A DNA stretch of 64,000 bases from Nostocales cyanobacterium HT-58-2 (GTDB taxonomy: Bacteria > Cyanobacteriota > Cyanobacteriia > Cyanobacteriales > Nostocaceae), in NCBI GenBank assembly GCA_002163975.1, contig CP019636.1, forward strand, positions 6,699,501 through 6,763,500, in the 5' to 3' direction. Within the stretch, counting starts at the first letter, position 1. Each line of letters begins with the position of its first letter. The notes under the pieces are model-generated. The model was not told the origin of the DNA and did no database searches. It saw only the letters and a list, made by a program, of their open reading frames with translations. This document shows, piece after piece, positions 43,954 through 53,301 of the stretch. Position numbers and translations under genes: made by a program.

Positions 43954-46356
43954 CTATTGACTCACCAATTCAGCAACGATCATAGCAAGTTGATCAGGCA
44001 TAACCGGCTTCGAGAGATGTCTTTGGAAACCTGCGGTGAGAGCCAGATGTCGGTCTTTGTCTCCAGCATAAGCAGTGACGGCGATCGCCGGAATATGTCC
44101 TCCCTCTTCGCGTGGCAATGCTCTCACTTGGCGGATCAGGCTGTAGCCATCTTGCTCAGGCATACCAATATCACTAATGAGTATATCTGGTTTGAATGTT
44201 GTCAGAACCTCCAGAGCTGAAGAAGCGGAGGTGACAGCCGTAGCGATCGCTCCCAAATCCTCTAAAGCAAATACCAAAAAATCTCGTGAGTCGGCATTGT
44301 CATCCACTACCAAGACGTGCACACCTTCTAATGGAGATGATGGGGAGAAGTTCTTCTTTCTCCCCTCATCTTTTCCTTTCCCCCTATCCCTGTCTCTGTT
44401 TTCTAGAAGTGGCAATTGCACTGTAAATGTTGCGCCTTTTCCAACTCCATCACTTTCTGCGCTAACAGTTCCACCATGCAGTTCTACCAGGTGGCGTACA
44501 ATTGCTAAACCCAATCCCAAACCGCCATGTTTGCGAGTGGTGGAGCCATCCGCCTGACGAAAGGACTCAAACACGTAAGGGAGAAAGTCGGGACTGATAC
44601 CAATGCCTGTATCTTTCACCGTAATTTTTGCGTATGCAATTGGGGATTGAGAAGACGCGGGGACTGGGAGAGGCGGTGAGGAAGTCGGAGTCTTGGACAC
44701 CACTTGCTTCTCCTTACGGAGATGCTGCGCCAACAAGTCGGCAGAGTCGATGCCAGTCGCTACAACGGAACGGACAGTTTCTTCCGGAGGGAAAACGCCA
44801 GTTTCTTCTCCTTGCGGAGACGCTACGCGAACAACAGGGGGCTTTGGGGTCCCCACGAAGGAGCCAGCCGCGTGGGCGGGTTTCCCGACTTGAGCGGACT
44901 GGCGTTGGGGTTGGGAGGAAACCCTCCGAAGTTTGCCCGGAGGGAAACCCTCCTCGCAACTTCTCTCCGCAGCGGACTGGCTCCCCTCCTCCCAACTGTC
45001 TTCGGGAACCTCCGCAACGCGCTGGCTCCCCAACGGAGTAGCTCCGGTTTTCGTCGAGTCCGAACTTCCATTTGCATAGTCTCTTTGCAGGAGATACTCA
45101 GAAGGGGACGCGGAGCATTCTCCTGTCTCCGTGTCCTCTTGCTCTACCCGTTCAAGATCGACTTCTACACGTCCTCCCTGTCGGGTAAACTTGATAGCGT
45201 TAGAGAGGAGATTCCAAACAATTTGCTGTAATCGGTTTGGGTCGCCTAAAACGCAGAATTTTGGCTCTTGAATTTTAGATGAGAAAGATGGGTGACTAAC
45301 TGTCTCCACGGAGGAGGCTGCCCCCTTGGGGTATTCCTCTGGCACACTTTTAGTGAATGCAGTCGTCTGTGGTAAATCCTGCGAACAAGCTTCCCCAACG
45401 CGTAGCGTCTCCGTCAGCAGAGAAGAGCTTACGTGAACCGGACAAGATTGTCCGTCCCGTTGTAGCAACTGCTGTCCTACTGGGCGAGATGTCTGTTGGG
45501 CAACAGGAAGGTGATTAGGTAAGGAGAGTTCTTCCTGTTCACTTGTCATTTTAACTACCGTGTCCAATCCAGACTTTGCAATCGAAAATTGTAAATCAAT
45601 TGATTTGGCTTGAGCTGCCAAACGCATTGTGTCGATCGCCGCTTCAATTGCTGGAATCAAATTTGTTGGATAGGGACGCAGAGTCAACTTGCCACGGATG
45701 ATGCGAGACACATCTAGCAAATCTTCAATCAGTTGTGTCTGTAACTTGGCGTTGCGCTCAATTGTTTCCAAGGCACGATTTAAGCTTGTTGCATCTAATT
45801 TACGGGTACGTAGTATTTTTGCCCAGCCGAGGATGGCATTGAGTGGCGATCGCAATTCATGAGAAAGAACTGCCAAAAACTCATCCTTAATCTGGTTTGC
45901 CCGTTCCAATTCTTCCTTTTGTTGCCGTAACTGGGCTTCACTTTCCCTTAGGGCACGTTCTGCTTTTTGGCGGGCACGCCGTTCTTGAGCTTCACGGAGC
46001 GCACGGCGTACTGAAGGTACTAAACGCTCCAAGCGTTGCTTGAGAACATAGTCAGTGGCGCCGCTTTTGAGGGTTTCAATTGCGACTTCTTCCCCCATTG
46101 TTGCAGTGACAAAAATAAAGGGTATGTCCGGACAGTGTTGCTGCGCCATCACAAGAGCTGTAATACCATCAAACCCAGGCAAGGCGTAATCTGAAAGAAT
46201 CAGGTCAAAGTCATCTTGCTCTAGTGCCGTTTTGAATTCGGCTTGCGTCTTTACATGCACTTGTTCGCAGACAAGACCACCTTCACTCAACAGAGCATAG
46301 ATGAGTTCTGCATCTAGCAAACTATCTTCCAGCAAGAGAAATCTTAGACCTGACAT
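43954..46356 (-). CDS. Hybrid sensor kinase (REC-HisKA-HATPase-REC) with repeat-derived inserts
   Basis: An 800-residue cytoplasmic kinase. REC1 about 1-120 (Asp56 in LILSDYAL), coiled coil 120-160, HisKA 160-225 with LSHELRSPLN (His166), HATPase split into pieces: N box WNLLSNAIKF (381-390), G1 DTGIG (582-586), G2 GLGLGLA (612-618), then REC2 about 678-795 (Asp729, Lys783). Residues about 262-369 and 405-575 are in-frame inserts in loops on either side of the N box; they read from GC-rich dispersed repeats. A third low-complexity linker at 652-675 joins HATPase to REC2. Start lies 2 bases after the response-regulator stop. Confidence 0.9.
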   Translation of the reverse strand: MSGLRFLLLEDSLLDAELIYALLSEGGLVCEQVHVKTQAEFKTALEQDDFDLILSDYALPGFDGITALVMAQQHCPDIPFIFVTATMGEEVAIETLKSGATDYVLKQRLERLVPSVRRALREAQERRARQKAERALRESEAQLRQQKEELERANQIKDEFLAVLSHELRSPLNAILGWAKILRTRKLDATSLNRALETIERNAKLQTQLIEDLLDVSRIIRGKLTLRPYPTNLIPAIEAAIDTMRLAAQAKSIDLQFSIAKSGLDTVVKMTSEQEELSLPNHLPVAQQTSRPVGQQLLQRDGQSCPVHVSSSLLTETLRVGEACSQDLPQTTAFTKSVPEEYPKGAASSVETVSHPSFSSKIQEPKFCVLGDPNRLQQIVWNLLSNAIKFTRQGGRVEVDLERVEQEDTETGECSASPSEYLLQRDYANGSSDSTKTGATPLGSQRVAEVPEDSWEEGSQSAAERSCEEGFPPGKLRRVSSQPQRQSAQVGKPAHAAGSFVGTPKPPVVRVASPQGEETGVFPPEETVRSVVATGIDSADLLAQHLRKEKQVVSKTPTSSPPLPVPASSQSPIAYAKITVKDTGIGISPDFLPYVFESFRQADGSTTRKHGGLGLGLAIVRHLVELHGGTVSAESDGVGKGATFTVQLPLLENRDRDRGKGKDEGRKKNFSPSSPLEGVHVLVVDDNADSRDFLVFALEDLGAIATAVTSASSALEVLTTFKPDILISDIGMPEQDGYSLIRQVRALPREEGGHIPAIAVTAYAGDKDRHLALTAGFQRHLSKPVMPDQLAMIVAELVSQ
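44803..44913. repeat. GC-rich dispersed repeat inside the kinase gene
   Basis: Core of a repeat shared with 57076-57186. Read in the kinase frame it gives QPQRQSAQVGKPAHAAGSF and continues to VASPQGEE, 37 codons with four differences from the LptC copy. The first 65 bases on the coding strand (44866-44916 and onward) match the other copy exactly. Embedded in a larger repeat-derived block at 44632-45144, with another at 45250-45573. Confidence 0.85.
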
Positions 46357-46358
46357 GG

Positions 46359-46835
46359 CTATATTCCTGCAACTCCTTGACTACTGCGTGCCGGAGGGAT
46401 GGAACCGGGAGGTGGTTCATTAATTATTGCCCAAAATAACCCCAAACCTTTAATGACATCGACGAATTCATGAAAATCAATTGGCTTGACCACATAGGCA
46501 TTGGTGCCAAGTTCGTAACAGCGAGCTAGATCCTGCTCCTCACGAGAAGAGGTTAACACGACTACTGGCACGACTCGCAATTCTGGGTCAGCCTTGAGAT
46601 GCATCAAAACTTCAATGCCATCAACTTTTGGTAATTTCAGATCTAGCAGCACCACGACAGGATTACCCTCCCGGCGCAAGCGATATAAACCTCGACGATA
46701 GAGGTAATCCAATGCTTCTTCGCCGTCACGAACGACAACGACTTCATTGCCTAGATGATTTTCTGCCAGTGAAGTCAGGATCAACTCTACATCGTTAATG
46801 CTGTCTTCAACTAGGAGAATGCGCTTTAGTTCCAT
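46359..46835 (-). CDS. Response regulator, Rcp1-like single REC
   Basis: A 158-residue stand-alone receiver. Start ATG 46835 gives MELKRILLVEDSINDVELIL; an upstream ATG at 46904 overlaps the kinase gene and is not conserved. Acidic pocket VEDS, phospho-Asp in VVLLDLKLPKVDG, Thr/Ser in VVLTSSREEQD and Lys in YVVKPIDF. Resembles Rcp1-type partners of cyanobacterial phytochrome-like kinases. It sits between the two kinases with 10 and 2 base gaps, so probably relays phosphate within this operon. Confidence 0.92.
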   Translation of the reverse strand: MELKRILLVEDSINDVELILTSLAENHLGNEVVVVRDGEEALDYLYRRGLYRLRREGNPVVVLLDLKLPKVDGIEVLMHLKADPELRVVPVVVLTSSREEQDLARCYELGTNAYVVKPIDFHEFVDVIKGLGLFWAIINEPPPGSIPPARSSQGVAGI

Positions 46836-46845
46836 CGTATACTCT

Positions 46846-49800
46846 CTACTCTCCACTTTCCACTCCAGACCCCCTTGGTAGCGAAAAATAAAAAGTCGCT
46901 CCATTGTCTATTTCGCCTTCTGCCCAAACGCGTCCGCCGTGACGGTGAATAATGCGTTGGACATTTGCTAATCCCACACCCGTACCTTCAAACTGTGGAT
47001 CACTATGCAGTCGTTGAAAAACGCCAAATAATTTATGAACATATTTCATGTCGAAACCAATGCCGTTATCTCGCACGAAGAATACCACTTCTTGATGACT
47101 GCTGACACTGCCTACAGTAATTTGTGTTATGTGTCGAGTTTTGCTATATTTGAGGGCATTTTCCAGCAAATTGCGCAGAACTAGCCGCAACATGGAGGGG
47201 TCACCATGTACATGAGCTAAGGATTCTATCTCCCAGGAAACTTGACGGTTTTTGGTTTCTGGAACAAGATCGCGTTGTACCTCGTGCAATAGTAAATTCA
47301 TGTCAATGGTGGTATGGCGCATTTCAGAGCGCCCCACACGGGAGAAGGTTAACAAATCATCGATTAATTTACCGGCTTGTTTGGTAGCTTCAGTGATAAT
47401 GTTGAGGTATCGCTGAGTCGTGTCATCTAGCACCGTTGATTGGAGGCGTTTTTGCAGTAAGTCAACAAATCCAGTGATATGCCGCAACGGTGCCCGCAGG
47501 TCATGGGAGACTGAGTAGGAGAAAGATTCCAATTCTTTATTGGCAGCTTCTAGTTGAACTGTGCGCTGTTTGACGCGTTCTTCTAGGGTTTCATTGATTT
47601 GTCGAATTTGGGCTTCTACTTGCTTGCGGTCTTCAATATCTATACATGAGCCGATATAACCAATAAACTCTCCTTCGGGAGTATATCGAGAGACACCAAT
47701 ATTTAAAACCCAACGATATTCTCCATCAAACCGTCGCAGGCGATACTCCATCTGAAAATCTTGGCGAGTATCAAACGCATTGACATATGTTTCTAGACAA
47801 CGCTGCAAATCATCGGGATGTACACCTTCTGCCCAGCCATTGCCTAGCTCCTGCGACCTAGTCCGTCCGGTAAAATCTAGCCAAGGTTTGTTGAAGTAGT
47901 GACAGAGTTTATCTGTACCCGCCATCCAGACCATCATTGGAGCAGTATCTGTGACATAGCGAAAGCGCTGCTCGCTTTCAATCAGGGCGGCTTCTGCTCG
48001 TTTGCGATCGCTAATGTCGATAGTAATGCCGTCAAAGCGCTTCGGTATGCCATCCGCATCACAAAAGGTGTTTCCAATCGCCCGAATCCAGCGGATGCGA
48101 CCATCTGGGGCAACTGTGCGGTAGTCTACATCATAGCCACCAGTCTGCGCAATGGAGGACTCAATTGCCTGCTGTGTGGGCTCTCGGTCATCAGGATGCA
48201 AGAGTTGATAGAATAAATCGATGGTCACTTCGGCATCAGGTGGTAGACCAAAATGCGCTTTGCACTGGTCGTTCCAAATCAGCTTGTCCAGTGGTAAGTT
48301 GCAGTACCACAAACCGACTTCGGCTCCCTGAATGACCAAATCTAGACGTTCTCTACTAATTCGCAAAGCTTCTGCTTGTTCTCGCAGCGTCTGCTCTGTT
48401 TGTTTGCGCTTAGTAATATCATGGGCTACTGCATACACCAGCTCTAACTCAACATCAGGAACAGAATTCCAAGTCAACCATTTATAGGAACCATCTTGAC
48501 AACGGTAGCGGTTCTCGAAATTCAGGGTGGAGACTCCCGTTGCTAGCTTTGCCATTTCCGTTAGGGTTTTTGCCCTGTCTTCTGCATGCACAAACTCAAT
48601 AAATGGTTTGGCTAACAGTTCCGCCTCAGTGTAACCAAGAATTCTTTGGCAGGCTGGGTTGATCCGCTTGAAATAGCTATCAAATCCGGCGACACAAAAC
48701 ATATCCGGCGAAAGCATAAAGAAGCGATCGCGTTCTGCTTGGGCTTGATTGCGATCGCGCAGCGCGGCTTGTCGTTCACTCATGTCTAGAACAAAGGCGA
48801 TTACCTCCGGCACTGCCCCTTGGGCAAACGCCTCTTGTTTTTGCTGTCCAACGACGGCACAGCCAATTAAAACAGGAACACGAGAGCCATCCTTGCGGGT
48901 ATACTCTTTTTCGTAAGGAGTGCAAACTCCTTTTTCCTGTGCCTCAAGAAACGCCGCTTCATCCAAAGGCAAATACTCTGCTGGCGTCATATCAATCCAC
49001 CGCACTCGACCTTGTAGAAAATCTTTGCGGGTATAGCCAACTATATGGAGGAAAGCGTCGTTTGCCTCACTCAGTCCCCCGTCCACATCACCGATGACAA
49101 TGCCAATCAAGTCTGAGTCTACAAATAGTCGCAGTCTTGCTTCGCTCTGACGCAATGCTTCTTCTGCTTGTTTCTGGTCATCGATATCGGTACAGGTACC
49201 CAACCACTTGAGAATTGTGTCATTGGCGTCACGTAATGGTAAAGCCTGTGCTATGTGCCAACGGTAAACGCCATCAACCCGTCTCAGACGGTACTGCACC
49301 TCAATGGAATTTCCTGTCACTAGCCCAGTTGTCCATTTTTCTAAAGCTTGTGGTAAGTCGTCAGGATGAACCACTTGCTCCCAATTCAACGCCAAGGTTT
49401 CTTGGGGTCTGAGCCCGGTGTAGTCCAGCCACCGCTGATTGAAGTATTCTACAAAACCATCTGGCTGGGTCATCCAAACTATTTGAGGAGCGTTTTCGGC
49501 AAGCAGCCGATAGCGTTCTTCACTTTCTCGTAGTGCGGCTTCTACTTGTTTGCGTCCTGTAATATCGCGGTTGACTTCCAAAAACCCCACAAGCACACCC
49601 TCCGAATTGTGAATCGCCACCTGACGGCTTTCAACGACAATTTGTGCCCCATCTTTGCGGGTGTGAATCAATTCAGTTTGCCAACGTCCTGTTTGCAACA
49701 GGGCAGCATCAAGGTTTTGTGCACCTTGTAGTACCTGGGTTTGCAAGAGCGTGTGACTCACCTGTCCTATAGCTTCTGCTTTGGAGTAGCCATACATTTC

Positions 49801-50808
49801 CTCTGCGCTTCGGTTCCAGTAGGTAATGGCATTTTGGGCATCACGGACAAAAATTGCTTCATACGTCAGTTCCAACAGTTCTGATTGCTCTTGCAAGGTC
49901 GCAGCTTGTTGCTTGAGCATCTGCAAGACCTGTTTACGCTCACCATCCACGCGGTTAATAAACCATGCATTCCGCCAAATCAGCACCAAAAATACCACAT
50001 TTATAGCTATCACGAGCAGCGATATGCTTGAGCCGAGGTCAGATTGTTGCCCTGTATGCCTTAAAAGAAGCAACCAGCCGAGAATGAAGGGGAGTGCGAT
50101 CGCACCTGGTATGAGCATACGGGCGATCGCGCCGCCGTTGAGTTCACTAGTAATCGTTTGCATGAACCCGCGATCAGGATGAGTATACAAAACTCCCAAA
50201 CACAGCACCTCAAATGCCAGTGCTGTATGCAACGCCATGGAGGTAGTATAAACGCCGAACTGGTAAAAATTTTTCACCCCGTAGGCATAGCCAATCAATG
50301 CTTGCAAAGAAATCAAAGCCACAATCAAGCTCAAACCTTGAGCCAGCCAATAACTGCGGTGAGTCTTGTATCCCAACAGCCACAGTGACACACCTGATAG
50401 GAGAAAATTAACGGCAGTGTTTGCGCCCATCCGACCTGGATGGGATGTTGCTACCGCTTGCGGCGATTCAGCAAACAGCAGTTTCTCAATTCCTAAGTTC
50501 CATCCCAAGAGGTATTGACATAAAGTCAGTAGTCCAAATGTTGCAACAGCGATCGCCAACCCTTGAGCAATAAGGACACGCAGACGAGGCAAGACGGGAA
50601 AAGAGCTTCCTCTTGACAAAAGCCAAAGTGATGTTCCAGACAGTAAAAAAGCGATCGCTGTATTGACTTCCATCGTGACGAGTCCTGGCAACACGCTCTT
50701 GAGTACAGCAATGTCAAACATCCAGCCAATCAATACAACACAACTGATAACAACAACAAAGACACTTGCAACTTGTGCAACGTTTCTAGTGACGGTGAAG
50801 TTAGGCAT
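46846..50808 (-). CDS. Membrane-bound multi-PAS sensor histidine kinase
   Basis: A 1320-residue kinase. The N-terminus has about eight to nine hydrophobic segments (residues 10-290, MASE-like but not assigned), then six PAS units, each opening with a phrase like LRESEERYRLLAENAP, and PAC tails (VEVNRDITGRKQ, GTCTDIDDQKQ, AVAHDITKRKQ, ITIDISDRKR, GSCIDIEDRKQ). HisKA reads FSYSVSHDLRAPLRHITGF (phytochrome-kinase type) and HATPase has NLLENALKYS, FFVRDNGIGFD and GTGVGLANVQRI. No photoreceptor or GAF domain was recognised. First gene of a three-gene operon. Signal unknown. Confidence 0.92.
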   Translation of the reverse strand: MPNFTVTRNVAQVASVFVVVISCVVLIGWMFDIAVLKSVLPGLVTMEVNTAIAFLLSGTSLWLLSRGSSFPVLPRLRVLIAQGLAIAVATFGLLTLCQYLLGWNLGIEKLLFAESPQAVATSHPGRMGANTAVNFLLSGVSLWLLGYKTHRSYWLAQGLSLIVALISLQALIGYAYGVKNFYQFGVYTTSMALHTALAFEVLCLGVLYTHPDRGFMQTITSELNGGAIARMLIPGAIALPFILGWLLLLRHTGQQSDLGSSISLLVIAINVVFLVLIWRNAWFINRVDGERKQVLQMLKQQAATLQEQSELLELTYEAIFVRDAQNAITYWNRSAEEMYGYSKAEAIGQVSHTLLQTQVLQGAQNLDAALLQTGRWQTELIHTRKDGAQIVVESRQVAIHNSEGVLVGFLEVNRDITGRKQVEAALRESEERYRLLAENAPQIVWMTQPDGFVEYFNQRWLDYTGLRPQETLALNWEQVVHPDDLPQALEKWTTGLVTGNSIEVQYRLRRVDGVYRWHIAQALPLRDANDTILKWLGTCTDIDDQKQAEEALRQSEARLRLFVDSDLIGIVIGDVDGGLSEANDAFLHIVGYTRKDFLQGRVRWIDMTPAEYLPLDEAAFLEAQEKGVCTPYEKEYTRKDGSRVPVLIGCAVVGQQKQEAFAQGAVPEVIAFVLDMSERQAALRDRNQAQAERDRFFMLSPDMFCVAGFDSYFKRINPACQRILGYTEAELLAKPFIEFVHAEDRAKTLTEMAKLATGVSTLNFENRYRCQDGSYKWLTWNSVPDVELELVYAVAHDITKRKQTEQTLREQAEALRISRERLDLVIQGAEVGLWYCNLPLDKLIWNDQCKAHFGLPPDAEVTIDLFYQLLHPDDREPTQQAIESSIAQTGGYDVDYRTVAPDGRIRWIRAIGNTFCDADGIPKRFDGITIDISDRKRAEAALIESEQRFRYVTDTAPMMVWMAGTDKLCHYFNKPWLDFTGRTRSQELGNGWAEGVHPDDLQRCLETYVNAFDTRQDFQMEYRLRRFDGEYRWVLNIGVSRYTPEGEFIGYIGSCIDIEDRKQVEAQIRQINETLEERVKQRTVQLEAANKELESFSYSVSHDLRAPLRHITGFVDLLQKRLQSTVLDDTTQRYLNIITEATKQAGKLIDDLLTFSRVGRSEMRHTTIDMNLLLHEVQRDLVPETKNRQVSWEIESLAHVHGDPSMLRLVLRNLLENALKYSKTRHITQITVGSVSSHQEVVFFVRDNGIGFDMKYVHKLFGVFQRLHSDPQFEGTGVGLANVQRIIHRHGGRVWAEGEIDNGATFYFSLPRGSGVESGE

Positions 50809-50992
50809 AAGCCTTTACCCCAACTTCAAGGTTTTGTTCTCTAATACAATGATGGCAGGACAAAATTTCCGACATTGCTTTGCCAGATCAAAAATGCTGT
50901 AATTTATTGATGAAATCTAACTTAAGATTGATAACAACATTTATGAAATTACCTAGAGATAGATTTATTTAATATAATCTAACAATATCAAC

Positions 50993-51027
50993 AAAAAACT
51001 CAGTTTCTCCAAGAAACCGAGTTTTTT
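50993..51027 (-). terminator. Bidirectional terminator
   Basis: Stem AAAAAACTC-GTTTCT paired with AGAAAC-GAGTTTTTT (one internal mismatch), 3-base loop, T-run on both sides. It lies 31 bases past the EcsC-like gene stop and upstream of the kinase operon. Confidence 0.85.
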
Positions 51028-51057
51028 AATAGAGTGTCTTCCACAAGAAAAAATGAA

Positions 51058-52284
51058 TTACTTCTTACTGACAAAGTTTCCAGATGCATCAACAGTAGAT
51101 TGAACAAAATTGATATCAATGTCAAATTTAGTGGCAATAGCATTAATGATATCTTGTGCCGCTGGAGTCATTTCGCCTTTTGTACGGACAATTTTGTAAC
51201 ACTGAGCCAACAATGGTATAGCAAAATCACGGTTGAGTTGACGAAGAAGCGTATCCAAAGACTGTGGTGATTTGATGTTTTCAGAAATAACTTCTAATGA
51301 TTTAGAACTCAGATTTAAAGCTTGTAATTGTGGCAAAATTTCTTCCCATGTTTTTTCTGGATAACTAGCAAGGATAAAATGAACCAAAATTTGATCCATG
51401 ACTGCTTCTTGAGCAATCGCTTTTTCTAAATAATTTTCGCTTTGTTGTTTTAAAGTTTGCAGTGTCTCTTCAGAAGTCAGTGACTTTGATTCATCGAGTT
51501 TAGCTTCATAAAATCGGCAAGCTGCATACCCCAATGAATAAATCATTGTTGCATTAGAACTAGCACCAATGACTGCACCAGCAAAAGGTAGATTTCGCAG
51601 CAAACTTAAACCTGTTGCTTTCAAAAGGCGTCCGCCACCCAATCCTAAACCAAAAATCGCCAAAACTTCACCTTTACGGGTAGTATCTTTCAAATCTAAC
51701 CCATAAGCAGCTGCAATCTGATAAATCATTTCTGACTGCAATTGCGTTGTGGCTGCTAAATCAATTGCCAACAGCGCTGCTGCAAATCCTGGTAAAAGAC
51801 TACTTGCAAATCCAATTCCACCCGCTTTTGTTGCTTTTTCTACCATGATGCGATGAGCAATTTGGCTAGGTGATTCGTTTGGATGCTCTTGCTGAAGCTT
51901 TTTGACTGCTGCTGCGGCTTTTTCTAAATCGACGTTATCAGCAGCACTAACCAGCCAATTCAAATTTAACACACCAGCTACCCTGCGGATTAACCAATTC
52001 TCGCTGAGGCGTTCTGTGACTTGTCCTGCTGTATGAGTTGCTTGTTCAATCAACTTGTGAGTTTGTTTTGCTGTAGCTTCTCCCACATAACCAGCTGTTT
52101 CAGCAACTGCTTTACCAGCTTGTATAGCCGTGTTACCAGCAGCTGTTCCTACTCCCACAGCTGTACCAAACACACAGCCCACTGTTTCGGCGACAGATTC
52201 TAACAAAGATGGCTTTTCTTCTTCAGCAGCAGGTAAATTATTTGGTTCTTCATCCTTGAGTTTTTGTTGTGGTTTATCTACCAT
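51058..52284 (-). CDS. EcsC-family-like protein
   Basis: A 408-residue protein. After an acidic head it has an alanine/glycine-rich amphipathic helix region with GxxxG patterns (VFGTAVGVGTAAGNTAIQAG, AVAETAGYVGEATAKQ), then the EcsC-like core GGIGFASSLLPGFAAALLAI and LAATTQLQSEMIYQIAAAYG. The C-terminal 130 residues resemble a helical TerB-like domain (AIAQEAVMDQILVHFILASY, IINAIATKFDIDINFV). Likely membrane-associated; function unknown. Confidence 0.7.
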   Translation of the reverse strand: MVDKPQQKLKDEEPNNLPAAEEEKPSLLESVAETVGCVFGTAVGVGTAAGNTAIQAGKAVAETAGYVGEATAKQTHKLIEQATHTAGQVTERLSENWLIRRVAGVLNLNWLVSAADNVDLEKAAAAVKKLQQEHPNESPSQIAHRIMVEKATKAGGIGFASSLLPGFAAALLAIDLAATTQLQSEMIYQIAAAYGLDLKDTTRKGEVLAIFGLGLGGGRLLKATGLSLLRNLPFAGAVIGASSNATMIYSLGYAACRFYEAKLDESKSLTSEETLQTLKQQSENYLEKAIAQEAVMDQILVHFILASYPEKTWEEILPQLQALNLSSKSLEVISENIKSPQSLDTLLRQLNRDFAIPLLAQCYKIVRTKGEMTPAAQDIINAIATKFDIDINFVQSTVDASGNFVSKK

Positions 52285-52398
52285 TTCGCCCTACAATCCT
52301 GACTTACTCTCTATTCAGGTTGTAGCGAAGATGTGCTCTGTTTGACTTCTCCCTTTAAGGATAAGTCGTTAGAACAAAATCAAAGATGAGACTTAATG

Positions 52399-53217
52399 TT
52401 ATCCCAGCGTTTCGGCTGTTTGGGCACTAACCTCTAAAAAATTATTTTTTTTCATAATTTTATACAGGTTAGTGTCTGTTTCTAACAAGCAAGCGTGTCC
52501 ACTATTTCGTAATACCACCATCTTGGACTTGGGAAAGATACTAACCAAACGTTTTGCTTCAGCCACAGAAGGTAAAAGTCGGTCGTTAGCACCAGCGATC
52601 ACTAAAACGGGTTGCGTGAGGCGACGTAACTTTTCTTCTTCAAGATAAAACTCTCTGAGTAACGAGATTCGCCAAAGGATGGTTTTTGGGGGTACCTCGC
52701 GCATGCTTCTCAAGAGTTCTTGTCTATCTCTTTGAGAAATACGTGACAAAGATGCCAAAAACGGTAACAAAGCCAGTGCGCCTATGTTATAAAGTCCTGA
52801 TGGAACTAAGTAAGTGAATTGTGATGCCCAATCCAAGAAAGGACAAAGGTGAAAAGCACTAGCGGAGTTAATGAGGATGATGCGCTTAAAAAGCTGCGGT
52901 GCTTTGACAGCCACTTTTTGAGCCAAACAACCGCCAAAAGACTCGCCACACAGGTAAACAGGACGTTGGGAGCTTTTTTCCAATTCTGTATGGATCAAGT
53001 CTAAGACATTATTTGCTAGCTCATCCCAACTGGTAAGGTCTTCTCTAGGTATCGCCAAACAACGAACATCAAAGCCGACTTCTAATCCAGCTGTTTGCGA
53101 TCGCAATAGTTGACCGGTTCCATCCATTCCTGGCAAATACACCAACAGCGGTAATTCTGGCTGTAATCGTTTAGGCGTGAGGAAACATGGCTTTAGCTCA
53201 ACTTTTGGAATAATCAT
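52399..53217 (-). CDS. Alpha/beta hydrolase
   Basis: A 272-residue hydrolase. The oxyanion region LLVYLPGMDGTGQLL and nucleophile elbow CGESFGG (Ser) are present; IAGANDRLLPSVAEAKRL supplies the Asp and LRNSGHACLLE the His, completing the triad. Resembles plant-like esterase/PES or DGAT-type hydrolase regions in cyanobacteria; an acyltransferase gene lies directly downstream on the strand before it (53302-54033), suggesting lipid metabolism. Confidence 0.8.
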   Translation of the reverse strand: MIIPKVELKPCFLTPKRLQPELPLLVYLPGMDGTGQLLRSQTAGLEVGFDVRCLAIPREDLTSWDELANNVLDLIHTELEKSSQRPVYLCGESFGGCLAQKVAVKAPQLFKRIILINSASAFHLCPFLDWASQFTYLVPSGLYNIGALALLPFLASLSRISQRDRQELLRSMREVPPKTILWRISLLREFYLEEEKLRRLTQPVLVIAGANDRLLPSVAEAKRLVSIFPKSKMVVLRNSGHACLLETDTNLYKIMKKNNFLEVSAQTAETLG

Positions 53218-53291
53218 TAGTCAAGAGTCAAGAGTCAAGAATTAATCGTCAAGAGTCATGAGGTAAGTATAGGACAAACAACAAAAGACTC
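53218..53291. repeat. Heptamer repeat (GTCAAGA) cluster
   Basis: Three units of AGTCAAG at the hydrolase start, then scattered GTCAAGAGTCATGAG and the inverted CTCATGACT. Same family as 24138-24177. Confidence 0.75.
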
Positions 53292-53301
53292 ATGACTAAG
53301 G

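Noticed and set aside
44628..45231. Several open frames opposite the hybrid kinase
   Set aside because: Same repeat composition effect; the kinase frame has conserved domains on both sides.
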